Shown here piece after piece: positions 22,570-33,504 of a DNA stretch of 64,000 nucleotides. The DNA is taken from NCBI RefSeq assembly GCF_032854445.1, contig NC_088295.1, positions 23,795,385 through 23,859,384 of the forward strand, given 5' to 3'. The position numbers and the translations under genes were made by a program. Source of the DNA: Liolophura sinensis (lineage: Eukaryota > Mollusca > Polyplacophora > Chitonida > Chitonidae). Below the pieces are notes generated by a model. The model had not been told where the DNA came from and ran no database searches. It was given only the letters and a program-made list of their open reading frames with translations. Every line of letters starts with the position of its first letter. Positions within the stretch are counted from its first letter, which is position 1.

Positions 22570-24815
22570 GGTGTGCCTTAGCCGGCCTGCCGTCCATGTT
22601 TGAGAGATCGACAGGAAAAGCAGCTTACAGAAACAAAGACCGGCGTTGGAATCCGGAGAGGATAAGGCCTTTCGACACATATCGAGGTCAGGACACAAGA
22701 CGCTAGTCTGCCCTGTGTCATACAAGGAGTTGTGGACATACAACGGAGTAAAATCGTCTGACACTACAGTTGTGACAGCTGAGAACTTTAACGAAGCATA
22801 AGGAGATATTCTGTGGAATGTGAAATACCTTAAAACTCATACATTACGTACAAGGGAGGGTACATCCTGAAATCGATGGGAATGGTTAAAAACAGCTGAA
22901 AAGAAAATAGAGAGTATATTCTGCCAGAAAGATTCGTTGTTCCATTGTAGAACTCTGATGTAAATGTGATGATTTACTATACAGCTGGAGTAAGCGGTAA
23001 CGATCATGAAGAATTCATATAGTGGAATTAAGAGGAAAAACTCCATTTTGCAAAGCCTGAAGCAATGGACGGATATAACTGAATACCTCCCACCACCCGC
23101 CATCCTGTGCAGTTTCCTTGTATTGGTCTTTATCCCGTTTGGTAAGTAGAAGTATTTTTCTCCTTCCTGCGTTATTGATACCGAATATCTCACGCCCCCT
23201 TACCACTTATTTTTACTTAATTTATGTATATCTTTTTAGTATTTCTTTGTAGTCTTCATGACTTTTTTCATGGAAGAACTTCGAATGATGACGTAACAGG
23301 ACGGAAGAAGCCGTAATTAAAATATTAGGGGACCGCTCTGTAATAAAACAAATTGTGACTTTTAAAACAAATAAAACAAATTGGGCTTTATTTTTCATCG
23401 GTTTCAGAAGAGAATAATCTTTCCAAAGGTAAAAAATGTCTTCTAATTTTCTGCCACATAGCCCAATACCATTTGTCGTGGGCTGTGGTGAGTTTTCGAT
23501 GCTGTTTTGATGAAGGGTGATGGGCGGATGTTTGGTGTTGGTGCGCAGGAGATAGGGACGAGGTTGGTTAACCAGGACTCATCATTAGAGATGGACTATG
23601 TAAATCACGTCAGCTGGACGGCAGCAGTTCTTTAGCACAGAGACTATCATCTTACAATTTGATTTATGTCTCTGATGACACACTAATAACTTAACCTGGT
23701 GGAAATCGATGCTGACTTCATTATACATAAACCAAAGTAGTGGCGATTTGTACAGCTTCACACGAGCCATTCTTCGTATTGATTTCGACATTGTTTCTCC
23801 GACAACACTGACAAACAATTAACGTAAAAGAATAAGATTGTAACGCCTGCATGAACAGGAGATATGTGTTGATGTGACTCTCACCGGATACTAACTGTTG
23901 GACTGATAGATATAAGAGCCGTGGTCGTCCGAGCCCTTGAATCCAATAAACTGCACATGACAGCAGAGTTTGGTATTCACAGAGAACAACGGATGCTTGG
24001 GAAACTCAACGATCTTATCAACATTTGGAAATGAGCGACAAACGGTCCATAGAAACGGCACGACTTGTCTGACTTCCGACAGTCATGGATGTGAGGAGAA
24101 AACAGATAAGCCTCGAAAATCAACAAAGATAAATGAATTATTTCATGGCGATCGACGAAATCTTACCCATTAACGGCATGTCAAAAATAGTACAAAATAC
24201 TGACAGCTGCAGCTCCAATTTACCTTACCCGACCTATATCCACTTCGATTCCGTAGTTTAATTCCCACTATAACCTGATGTAATATCGTGTAATGATCTA
24301 ACACAAGAAAACGATAAGGTAAAGCTAATTTACAGTCCGTCCAGATGAATATCCAATGTTAAAATACATTAGTGTGCTAATGGAAATGTGATCGTTTTTC
24401 TTCTACAACGTCTACAGCGTGCTGCTTGGTTGAGGTTTGAAAAACGGTTTTAATACAATGTTGACCAATATTCAACTATGTGTTTGTGTGCAGAACAGGA
24501 TCATTTCAATATGTTCCGTTAGTTATGTCATCCTGAAAGCAGGTCGATTATTGAAAACCGTGCAACCCACAGTAAACCACATCTCATGAAAATGTTTCTG
24601 AAACTTGAATTGGTGGGCCTTTTTGACATAAGTGAAGGTTGCTTATGTCATTTTCATTATTACAACACTAGTATCAAGTTCGACATCACCTATAAAAATG
24701 CTCAACAACTTGAAAGCGGTTAGCTCATTTCCAGAATCTTTTGAACTGAGTGTGATTTGCCTTCCAGCTTGATACTGGACAGGATAAGAACGCACAAAAT
24801 TATATTTACGTTACA
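22570..24815. other. Intergenic DNA without recognisable genes
   Basis: Short open frames on both strands (22285-22764 and 22837-23206 minus, 23970-24173 plus) show no domain or splice context. Nothing else was recognised. Confidence 0.5.
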
Positions 24816-24819
24816 CCGT

Positions 24820-25100
24820 AAAATATGTGTTTAGGGCCTGAACACAAAGCTCCGCACAATCTTGCTTTCACTTTTTAAGCACATGGTTTGCTAAATATTA
24901 GAAAAGGTGTTTACGTTGAAATGTGGAGGCATTAAACATGTGGAGGGCACAAAATATTTTTGATTTGGAAATCCTAAACATGTTTGCCCCCAAACAAATG
25001 GTATGCTAAACTTGTTTGATACCTATGCACATTACCTGGCTCCACTTTTTTAACATGTCATCATCTAAACAAGTATGTGCTTAACTTGTTCTCCTATGAA
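24820..25100. repeat. Cluster of near-palindromic TAAACAYGTTTA motifs, left
   Basis: Within 280 bp the half-site TAAAC / GTTTA recurs at about seven places, for example CTAAACATGTTTG (near 24973), GCTAAACTTGTTTG (near 25005), TAAACATGTGG (near 24933) and CTAAACAAGT (near 25066). The pattern matches the cluster at 27630-27930. The half-site overlaps the forkhead consensus GTAAACA, but the density and pairing suggest subterminal repeats of a mobile element. No exact terminal inverted repeat could be delimited. Confidence 0.55.
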
Positions 25101-25969
25101 ATTAAATGTCTTCATTCACACCAGTATTTAAGGAAGGTCTGTGAAAGTATGCAACATTTAACCATTCAATATAAAGCATTGAAGTAATGTTAAAAAAAAC
25201 ATTAAACAGTAGCAAACAAACAGACCTCTACAGCCATTCTACCTGAATAGTACACCATGATTCTACACCAACCAATGTCCAATCACGGGGTTGTCTTTGC
25301 TGTGAGTCACTATTTTCATATAAAAGCGTAATAATTAATGCAACAAGAAAATGACCGTAACATATCATGAATGGAAAAGTAATAAATAAACATTTACACA
25401 GAATCATGTTATTATGGAAACAACGATAACAACGAGTGAAACAACCACTCTATCCCCCCGCCCCCTGTACATTTAAATTAATACAACTACATGTAGTAAT
25501 TATAATGTTGTCATGAACATGAATTTTGTGCACCATAACCTCAATGTGTGTCAGTGCGCAATTATAATGAGAAATTTCAGAAACATTTAACTCATAGGCA
25601 ATGTCCTGGAAAACATTATTTACAGGTAATTAACTACTGAAACTGTAAGTCTTGATATTATGATAATGAGCTGTGCACATTATCTGTACTTATCTTACAA
25701 ACAGCATCTCACACAATTCTCAAACATCAGTAAATTTCCCTTATTCATTTACATGAATACTTTGTGTTTTGCATACCGAGGATTTTGCATTATTTTTGTG
25801 TATAATATACATGGTAATACTGGCACCTTACTCTCTTTCAACCATAAAATACTCTTTTCAAGCTAGAAATGCAGTCACAGTGATATGCAAATGTACAAGA
25901 CCAAAATAAGATGGCTATCTGTATTACCTGTACAACAGTCATAAATGGGTGAAGTTTATTGGACTTCTC

Positions 25970-27585
25970 CTGATTGCCTTCTCCAGGCATTCAACCACTT
26001 CAACTCATCTGAAACACAAATTAATGACTTTGTTTTATTTTCAAACAGTTGAATTGGCTTACAAGGTGTTTACAAAGAAGAGTCAGGTGTAATTTTTTGA
26101 ACTGGATTTTTTCTAAGTTTGCATCCCCTTATGGCTAAAGTTACCCATACACACTCGCAGATATACTGGTACATAAATTTATTGATCTGTATTCATTTTA
26201 TAGCTATAATAACCATACACTTCACATACATCTGTCTGTCACTCCCTTGGAAGCGCAAATAAACTAATAAATAAGTATATAACAATATATGCATATATTA
26301 CATATAAATAAAAATAATACATCCCACCGTTGAATGCCTCAAAGATACACACTACTACCACTTACCAGGTTTACACTCCTTGCATGTAATAATATATTTA
26401 GGTCCTACCATGCGCAGTATGTTACATATAACTTGGAAATGGCACAAAATTAATGTACGTTATAATGAAAACAAACAACATGAATGGATTTCATACAGCC
26501 TGATCTTCGATATATTGCAATTGACAATAAATATCAATATTTTGCTACCCGGCACGCATACATCCACACGCGCATTGTAGGCCTACATGTAAGCTCCAGT
26601 AAGCTAGTGCTGCAGTACACGCTGCATTGGACATTCAATGCTGTGTTGTTACATTCTAGCTAGGATTTCGCTTTCGATTCCTTCGATTCAGTTCTGTGAC
26701 AGCATTTTCCCAAATCAAGGAAAGCGCACCTTTATTCAGTTAAAATCTACTTCAAACTCTAGATCCCCTTTCTTCTATTCACAGTTGTAGACTGACAACA
26801 AATTGCCTAGCATATCAGCTCATTATTTCTGCACACGTTGCTTTTCTCATGTTAAGATGTCAGATTCGAACAGTACAGCTACCTGAAAACTTAGGAGAAG
26901 GATTCAGCATCATACTGCATAAACATGCCAGTCATTATACACAAACATGCTGATTAACGCACCGGCTGCTTCAACTAACGCTGCATATGGTGGTAGTGAT
27001 GTTATTTTGAAGCTAATTAAAACATATCAGAAATTTTCCTAATTTGGACAGAACTGTAAACTGTTTGTCAAAGGCTTTTTACCCACTCCGCTAGCGGTCA
27101 CCATAATTATCGGTGACAATGGCCAAGCTAGCACAAGTAGCAGTCGGCCTAACACAGGCGCACGGTAACACTCGTGCTGGGTGCTTGTAAGCTTTAGTTT
27201 CGATTATGTTGTAGAGAAAGGTGCAAATCTGCATGTGGTAGTATGTTAGAGTACCAGGCGAAAGTTTACGGATATATACATACTAGTGTTTCAGTGAAAG
27301 ATGACAGATTTATCACGTGCAGAATACAATGGAAAGTCACATGAAAAGAAAATCCTCATGTAACCAGGCTCCTATTAGTGCCAGATGTAACCTACAACTA
27401 CAATACACCCATCACTTGCACATCACTACCCGCCAAAACAACTACGCGCGTATATAATGATGCGAATCGTGCAGCAGACACTAAACCAAAAAATCTTATG
27501 AGAAAAGACAAAAACAATCAGTACAAACAAGTACCTCAAATACACTTCTCGGCATCATCTTTTCCAAAGATGAGCAGGCGGCCAT
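25970..27585 (-). CDS. Tentative small gene: candidate first and last exons only
   Basis: A minus-strand ATG at 27585 sits in a strong start context (AAGATGG) and reads MAACSSLEKMMPRSVFE up to a possible donor (GAG|GTACTTG). Lower down, near 26010, a good acceptor (TTGTGTTTCAG) opens a frame reading ELKWLNAWRRQSGEVQ followed by a stop. The two do not join in phase directly, so a middle exon would be required and none was found. It lies between the two TAAACAYGTTTA clusters. No family recognised. Both pieces may be chance. Confidence 0.15.
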
Positions 27586-27629
27586 CTTCGATCACGTGTG
27601 CTATGGCGAGCTTGCGCAAATAAAACGTA

Positions 27630-27930
27630 TAAAGACCTACACATGTTTAGAGTAAACACGTTCGGTTAGCAACTGAACTGAATCATAGCGTCATGAAAGG
27701 TTTCATATATACACGTTTAGCTGTTACGTGTGTTCTTAATAATGTGCTTACTTTTCCGTGAAGTAATTCTACATGTTTAGATAGATAAGTACTTAGCTTT
27801 GTGTCACCTTTGTGTGTAGCTCAGATATACTAATAGCCAGTAAACAACGATTACGTGTTTACACTAATCGTGTTTAGCAAATAAACATCATGAAACAGAT
27901 ACTTCGTTATTTTTGCTAAACGTGTTTAGC
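27630..27930. repeat. Cluster of near-palindromic TAAACAYGTTTA motifs, right
   Basis: About seven copies in 300 bp: ACATGTTTAGAG (27643), GTAAACACGTTC (27653), ACACGTTTAGC (27711), ACATGTTTAGAT (27771), TACGTGTTTACAC (27852), TCGTGTTTAGC (27868) and GCTAAACGTGTTTAGC (27915, 7-bp arms around 2 bases). It pairs with the cluster 2.6 kb to the left. Either the subterminal repeats of a non-autonomous DNA transposon or a dense set of forkhead-like sites. Confidence 0.55.
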
Positions 27931-27950
27931 ATCTGACACATTGTGTGACA

Positions 27951-29164
27951 TGTCAAACATTTTCAGGTGTCTCCGATGTGTGTTCATCCTCCACACTATT
28001 TAGAGTGCATTTGGGTAGGGCATGATGCCAAAAGCGGCGGTCGATAGGTTATTACTGATGGTCGTTTCATAAGCATGCTTTGTACGGGAAAAGTGGGTGG
28101 AAAATCGTTTTACTACCATCGATTGTGACATTAATTCTTCCAGTTTTAACCAGCGTGCGTACAACTGGATGACGAACCACGAGGGTATAGAGCCAATTCA
28201 GTTTTTCCTGACTCTAAAGTGATTCTGGGGTGCTACTCGGTGCAGATAAATACAGAACTATTCGTGGATCTGAGGAAAGCGTTGTTTTTAGGAGTGTAAA
28301 TGTTAGTAAAAACGACATCTTCCGTTAAACTTATTCTACCCAATCATCGATAAGGAGTCATGGACACTATTTCCCACTGTCCAGCCAATGCATCCCGTGA
28401 CTCTCTGCCCCGTGACAAATGAAAGCCATATCTTCATAATAGCTCTACTTTGCTACTGTATTTAAGCATTATTGTTAGCTATATTACACTATGAATATAT
28501 TCTGAGTTTCCCTCTTGTTTACAGATTAAGTGTTATCCTCTACATAAACCTGCGTCCCTAAACAGAGGATAACTTTGTCTGAACATCTCATGAACATGAG
28601 CTTAATAAATTCTGAACATATGACCAACACATGGAGTAGCTGTAGATAATATACACGCAAACGTATTTAAATGATACTCATACTCACAGACAGTACAGAG
28701 TTGCACAGAAAAACGATTTATTTGTGTAAATTTTGAAACTGAAAGAAAAACCCATTATAAGTGAAGGGCTTTCTCGAATTTCTTCAAAATCCGCCCTAAC
28801 TGACTAATAGATCTGTGTCAAACACTACTGTTTCAAGAGGTGCAATTATTCCCATTTCAGGTTTAAGGTCTGGTTTATTCTAATACAAAAACTGCATTGC
28901 ATCACTTAGTCATGAATTAAAGATATGCAAGTGATGCTTGTTAGTTCTGAAACACAGTTCATTTGTCCTTAAACTGGGGTTCATTTCCGTTCTTTTCAAT
29001 AAGTTATTGAAATATACTTCTCTGCGTCATAGTACTCGGATACATTCTTTATGAAGTACTTATATGAACATATGTGTTCGTATTTTGCTTTGCTATTCAT
29101 AATATACTTTTTTGGCAATATTGTTAAACAATTTAAATCCAGCATACTTTTATCCCATCAAAAA
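27951..29164. other. Intergenic DNA without recognisable genes
   Basis: No exon with splice sites, RNA gene or repeat was recognised between the motif cluster and the LINE fragment. Confidence 0.5.
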
Positions 29165-30420
29165 ATATTTTTTCTTTGTTAGTTTATCTTGCATCCACTC
29201 TTAGTTTTGATCCAGTTTTCGTATTGATCCCCAAAATGCTTAACAGTTGAGCACTCTAAAAATAAGTGCTCTATTGTTTCTTTATTTTGCTTAAAGTAAT
29301 CACAGTCCAATTTATGAAGATATTTATTGGTTGGAATTATTCTTTGTAAAAGCTTATATTGCAAGTCTTTCAGTTTTTTTATAGGGAGAACAGTAGAAAG
29401 GGCAATAAAAACATCACTCCAATTTGTATTTCTTATTTTGAGTACATTTTCCTAATTTTGATATTTTTCTTCTGCAATTCTCTCAGCGTTTAAGATATCA
29501 TAGAAAACCCTTCTAACCAAGATTTGAAAGGAAAAAGATCTCATAAGATGAACATCTTTGCACATGTCTGCATCATGGTACCATTTGATAGGTATGCTTG
29601 CTAATAGTTCATTGTGGTCCAAAAATGTATTCTTTACGTTATATTTCTGCTTAAAATCTGTAAATTTTAAAAACTGTTTTTCTGGATTTATTAGGTCTCT
29701 TACATACCGGACATTACTGTCATACCGTTCTTTTATACAGAATGTTGGTTATTTAAAACGCTAATTGTACTATATGTATTCATCCACAAAATTTGATGGT
29801 AATGTGTGTTTTAATTTTTTGTTAAAGTTCTCCCCATGCCTTTAAGGTATCTAGCCAAAAGGGACTTTTCAAAGAGTGTCGTTTGTTTTTTCATAGGCAC
29901 ACTTCCAACGGTGAATAAGTATTTAAAATCTTAGGATTTAAAGCTCACATTTTGCCATGTTTGTGCTTAAGGAAGTATCTTTCTCATCCACGAAATTTTT
30001 AATGCTTGTGCAAATTTGACTACATTTACCGTACGCACACGTCCCATATTCGTAATTTTGTGTAAGTTGCAGAACCTTTTTATACGATCAGGTCCATCAT
30101 TCCATATAAACTTACACACCAAGGTATAGATCTCTTTGAAAATTGCATCGGGAGGGTTTGGGAGGGAGGTAAATGAATGTATAAGTTTGGATAGTGCAAT
30201 GGATTTAGTTACTGTCAGTTTTTCCTGATAAAGATAAATTTCTTATTTTCCATTTCTGTAACTCTCTTTTGAGATTTTGTAGTCTTTTTAAATAGTTTAT
30301 TTTCCACATTTTATTAGGTGGCCAAGCACTTTTTGCTGGGACACATATTGAAATCGTTCGGAATTTTATTATTTTTCTTCCGTTTTCCTGAAAGCTTTTT
30401 GAAAGCATTAACACCTGTAA
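29165..30420 (-). mobile_element. Decayed LINE, C-terminal part of ORF2
   Basis: Read on the minus strand, the segment contains the region after the reverse transcriptase of an L1-like LINE. The first part has ELQKWKIRNLSLSGKT (near 30260-30213), the block that follows the RT palm in such ORF2 proteins. The second, after stops and frameshifts, has KLLQRIIPTNKYLHK (near 29358-29314) and ETIEHLFLECSTV (near 29282-29244), the typical zinc-knuckle-like C-terminus. Several stops lie between them, and the upstream RT palm and endonuclease are absent, so this is a dead 5'-truncated copy. Clade assignment (L1/Tx1-like) is tentative. Confidence 0.85.
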
Positions 30421-31539
30421 AAGGAAAAGTTTTCATTGGATGTTGTATAAATTTGGTGATTTTAGGAACAGGGTTACGAGGTAAGTTTTGTCTGTTTTTG
30501 GGTTAACTTTGGTCACGTGACATGGCGGCCATCTTGATTTTGATAAAAATCCTTAAAAATCTCAAAAACGAACGAACGGATTCGTTTTACATTTAATGTA
30601 CTTGTAGAGTGATCCCAGTTAGAGAAAGTTTTCGATTCATTCATCGAAAGCTTTGGAAGATAGCCATTGGTCAAAGTTATGACGTCATAAAAACTGTCTA
30701 ATCTTGATAATGTTTTCATGCATTCTGGTGTATTTGGCAACGCTAATTCCGGATCTGCTTTCGGAGTTTGCCTACCTTTGTAACTTTTTGAGATACGGTC
30801 GAAACTTTTCAGTTACATAATGTCAATGGCCCTGTAACTCGAGAACTGTGGTAGTCAGAAGCATGAAATTGCAGCCCAAGGCCACGCCTTTTTGGCAACG
30901 GAGTTGAGCTACGATCATTAGTTTTCTCGCTAGAAATGTTTAAATGACACCGCCCTACCACCCCACCACCCTAGAAATGTAAGCCTGTGCATTAACATGG
31001 TTTTCGTAGGTAACTGTGTATTACTATGTATGTATTGCATATTTGCACGTATGCCAGCCGTTCGCAATGAGTCATGGGTAATTCTCAACAATCCCGACGG
31101 CATTCCCCATACACCCGTGATATCAGGAATATGGGCCAAACACACACAGACACACACAAGTCCAAACACACACATGTACCTTGAGTCATTGCGAGCCCAA
31201 AACATGTTTACTCTTGTTTGGCCAAATTCAACCGTTAAAGAAATATCGTGGTTTACAGTTTCTATTCAGGTCTAGATTTTACAGGCCCGTAAGGAAGAGA
31301 CGGAAGAGAGGCATTGTATATGATATCTGGTAGTGTGAGGTTCAAATCCAGTTGGTTATTTTCATTTTTGTCATGCCTTTCTTCTCCATGTTGCCAGTTT
31401 TTGTAAATACTGTTGGAATGTGTTGAATTTTCCATTTTCCTTGTACGGCAGTAAATATAGCTTTTCGTTACGTGTTAACATTTTGAAGAATTCTCGTGGA
31501 GATGTTATTTTGAAAAAGATTTATCCATTTTATTCGCCA

Positions 31540-31600
31540 GGTAACTTACAAACTGATTTTGTGGAACCAGGGGAAGCACTAGCCACCCATAATGCTTGAT
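31540..31600 (+). repeat. 60-bp duplicated block upstream of Ly6 exon A
   Basis: AACTTACAAACTGATTTTGT, GGAACCAGGGGAAGCACTAG and CCACCCATAATG closely match 33110-33170. It ends about 50 bp before the exon that starts at 31651. Confidence 0.85.
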
Positions 31601-31650
31601 CCTTGAGAATCTTTGTTTGATATCTATCATTTGGCGTGTTTGTTGACCAG

Positions 31651-33504
31651 GTCAAGCTATCATGTGTTCCCAGTGTGATAGTCTGACACATGAATACTGT
31701 GAGTCTGTCCCGCCCAGTCCGACTCCATGTGCCTTCTGTGAAATTAAGGACACGGAAACCGGAAAATGCCTGAACTACACAGAGTACAACTTCTGTATCA
31801 CAATGAAAAAGTATGTCAACGGTGAGTATATTGTCCTGTCACCTCTAACAAACCTAGGGTCGTCAAAAAGGAAGAGACAAGACGACTCTAAATTACATCA
31901 TGACAAATGCTGGGCGTATCAAGCATCATCCAAACAAAAATATAGATAGTTACAAAAGTGAAAAGAAAAGGTCTAAAAATGTTTTCTTTATAACAACTTT
32001 TTCTTTTTTGAAACAACAACACAGCGAGACAGAAGTTTGAGAAGCAAATAATTTATTGAAGAGCGCTGAAACTGATCCAACCATGCAAATGAAAATGCAT
32101 TTTACATAAATCTTAACCAAAACATTGTACTAAACATGACCTCTTTCAATGGAATTTAGAATGAAAGATGGATAACATAACAAATGTTATTTATTCAGTG
32201 GCGACGTTTCATTGTGCTTGATAACGATATTGGTATCTATACCGAAACATAAAATAGTTGTGATCCATACGTCTACCTTGAAGTCAGGCTGACCTTGAAC
32301 ATTTGGGGTTCAACCCCATCATGTCAGCATGTTACTGCTGCTGGACAATTCGGTTTACAGGGTATCCACAGGTATTCACTACATGGAAACATTCAGTTGC
32401 TATTTATCTCTATATGGTTCAGCGCTTTTTAGTTTACTTACTTTGTTAGTGACACCCTATAATACCTCGGAGCTGGTCAGGGGTAACATTGTCCCTCCAG
32501 TTGTGAATGAAATATACACAGAATGTCTGAGACCAGCCAACCAGCTGGAGTGAGGCGTTTGTCTTGCCGAGTGACAGGAGATAGCTCAGGAATAAATATT
32601 TGCGACATTATTACATTACGTGTGGCACTTGCTACCTATAATGTTACAATTACTACATTATATGGGTAACCTTCACGAAGTTCATTTCTATCCATTGCTT
32701 AATATGTTACCTATGCGTGTTTCTGAACACTACGTCGAGGTACCCAAAATGTTACACACCTGCATTCAACTGAAATGTATTCATAAATCTGTCTTTTGTC
32801 TCATTCCCTCGATAAGGGACAAAGTTTTTTTGAGAACATTTTCTTTTTCATTAGAACAACTGGCATTTTTTTTTCATAAAAATTTATTTTCATTGTCTAG
32901 AGGTTATAATATACATGAAAGTTTTGCAAAAACTTGCCAAAAACAAAAGTTTACCAAAATAAACCATTCCGTTAAAGTTTGAGCAATTTACAGTTTAAAT
33001 ACTTTATGTATTAACAAAACAGGGACAGGCTTCAGGATACCTGTACATTTGTAAAAAAAAATGTATGATTTGAGAAACTGCGCCGAGCCATAAGACACCA
33101 CAGCACTTCGTCAGGAAACTTACAAACTAATGTTGTGGAACCAGCGAAGCACTAGCCACCAATAATGTTACATTTCGAGTTGCAAGTACTACATATATTG
33201 TAATCACAGGATTTATTTCACAGCAGATTATACACTAGTGTGAAAAGATACTGTTCAATAATGAAAACTGTCTTGTTTACTTGTAGAGACACTGATAAGA
33301 ACAACGCGGTCCTGTAATCCAATCAGCATTGGAGCTGACTGTAGGCCTGCCATAGACAAGAACAAGCAGCCCGTGAAGATCTGCTTTGATAGCTGCAACA
33401 CAGACGGCTGTAACTTCAGTGACAGGGTGACGTCACACTGGGCTTTGCTTATGACATGTGTCGCCGTAACCGTCGTCATGATCCATGGAAAGCGTTTATT
33501 GTGA
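31651..33504 (+). CDS. Ly6/uPAR-domain (three-finger) protein, last two exons; first exon not found
   Basis: Exon A is 31651-31821 (acceptor TTGACCAG, donor G|GTGAGT) and exon B is 33287-33504 (acceptor TTGTAG, stop TGA). The junction is phase 1 and gives KKYVNETLIRTTRSC. Exon A starts in phase 1 after a missing upstream exon, reading QAIMCSQCDSLTHEYC, the usual start of a mature Ly6 domain. Twelve cysteines are seen in all, ending in CFDSCNTDGCNFS, the hallmark CxxCxxxxCN close of the Ly6/uPAR (quiver-like) fold. A hydrophobic C-terminal stretch (WALLMTCVAVTVVMI) follows, as expected for GPI-anchor addition. By family knowledge these are secreted or GPI-anchored surface proteins that modulate receptors or channels; the partner here is unknown. 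The signal-peptide exon should lie upstream, but none with an ATG and the right phase was identified. Confidence 0.82.
33110..33170 (+). repeat. 60-bp duplicated block upstream of Ly6 exon B
   Basis: Second copy of the block at 31540-31600: AACTTACAAACTAATGTTGT, GGAACCAGCGAAGCACTAG, CCACCAATAATG. It sits about 117 bp before exon B, inside the Ly6 intron. Either a dispersed repeat or the trace of a segmental duplication. Confidence 0.85.

Noticed and set aside
22285-22764. 159-codon minus-strand frame
   Set aside because: Overlaps one arm of the inverted repeat and has no recognisable domain or splice sites.
30318-30480. Hydrophobic frame with a GTAAGT donor in the right phase as the Ly6 signal-peptide exon
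   Set aside because: No ATG in the frame, and it overlaps the 5' edge of the decayed LINE.
31300-31365. GGTTCAAATCC B box, as a tRNA gene
   Set aside because: No A box at the right distance and no cloverleaf could be folded by eye.
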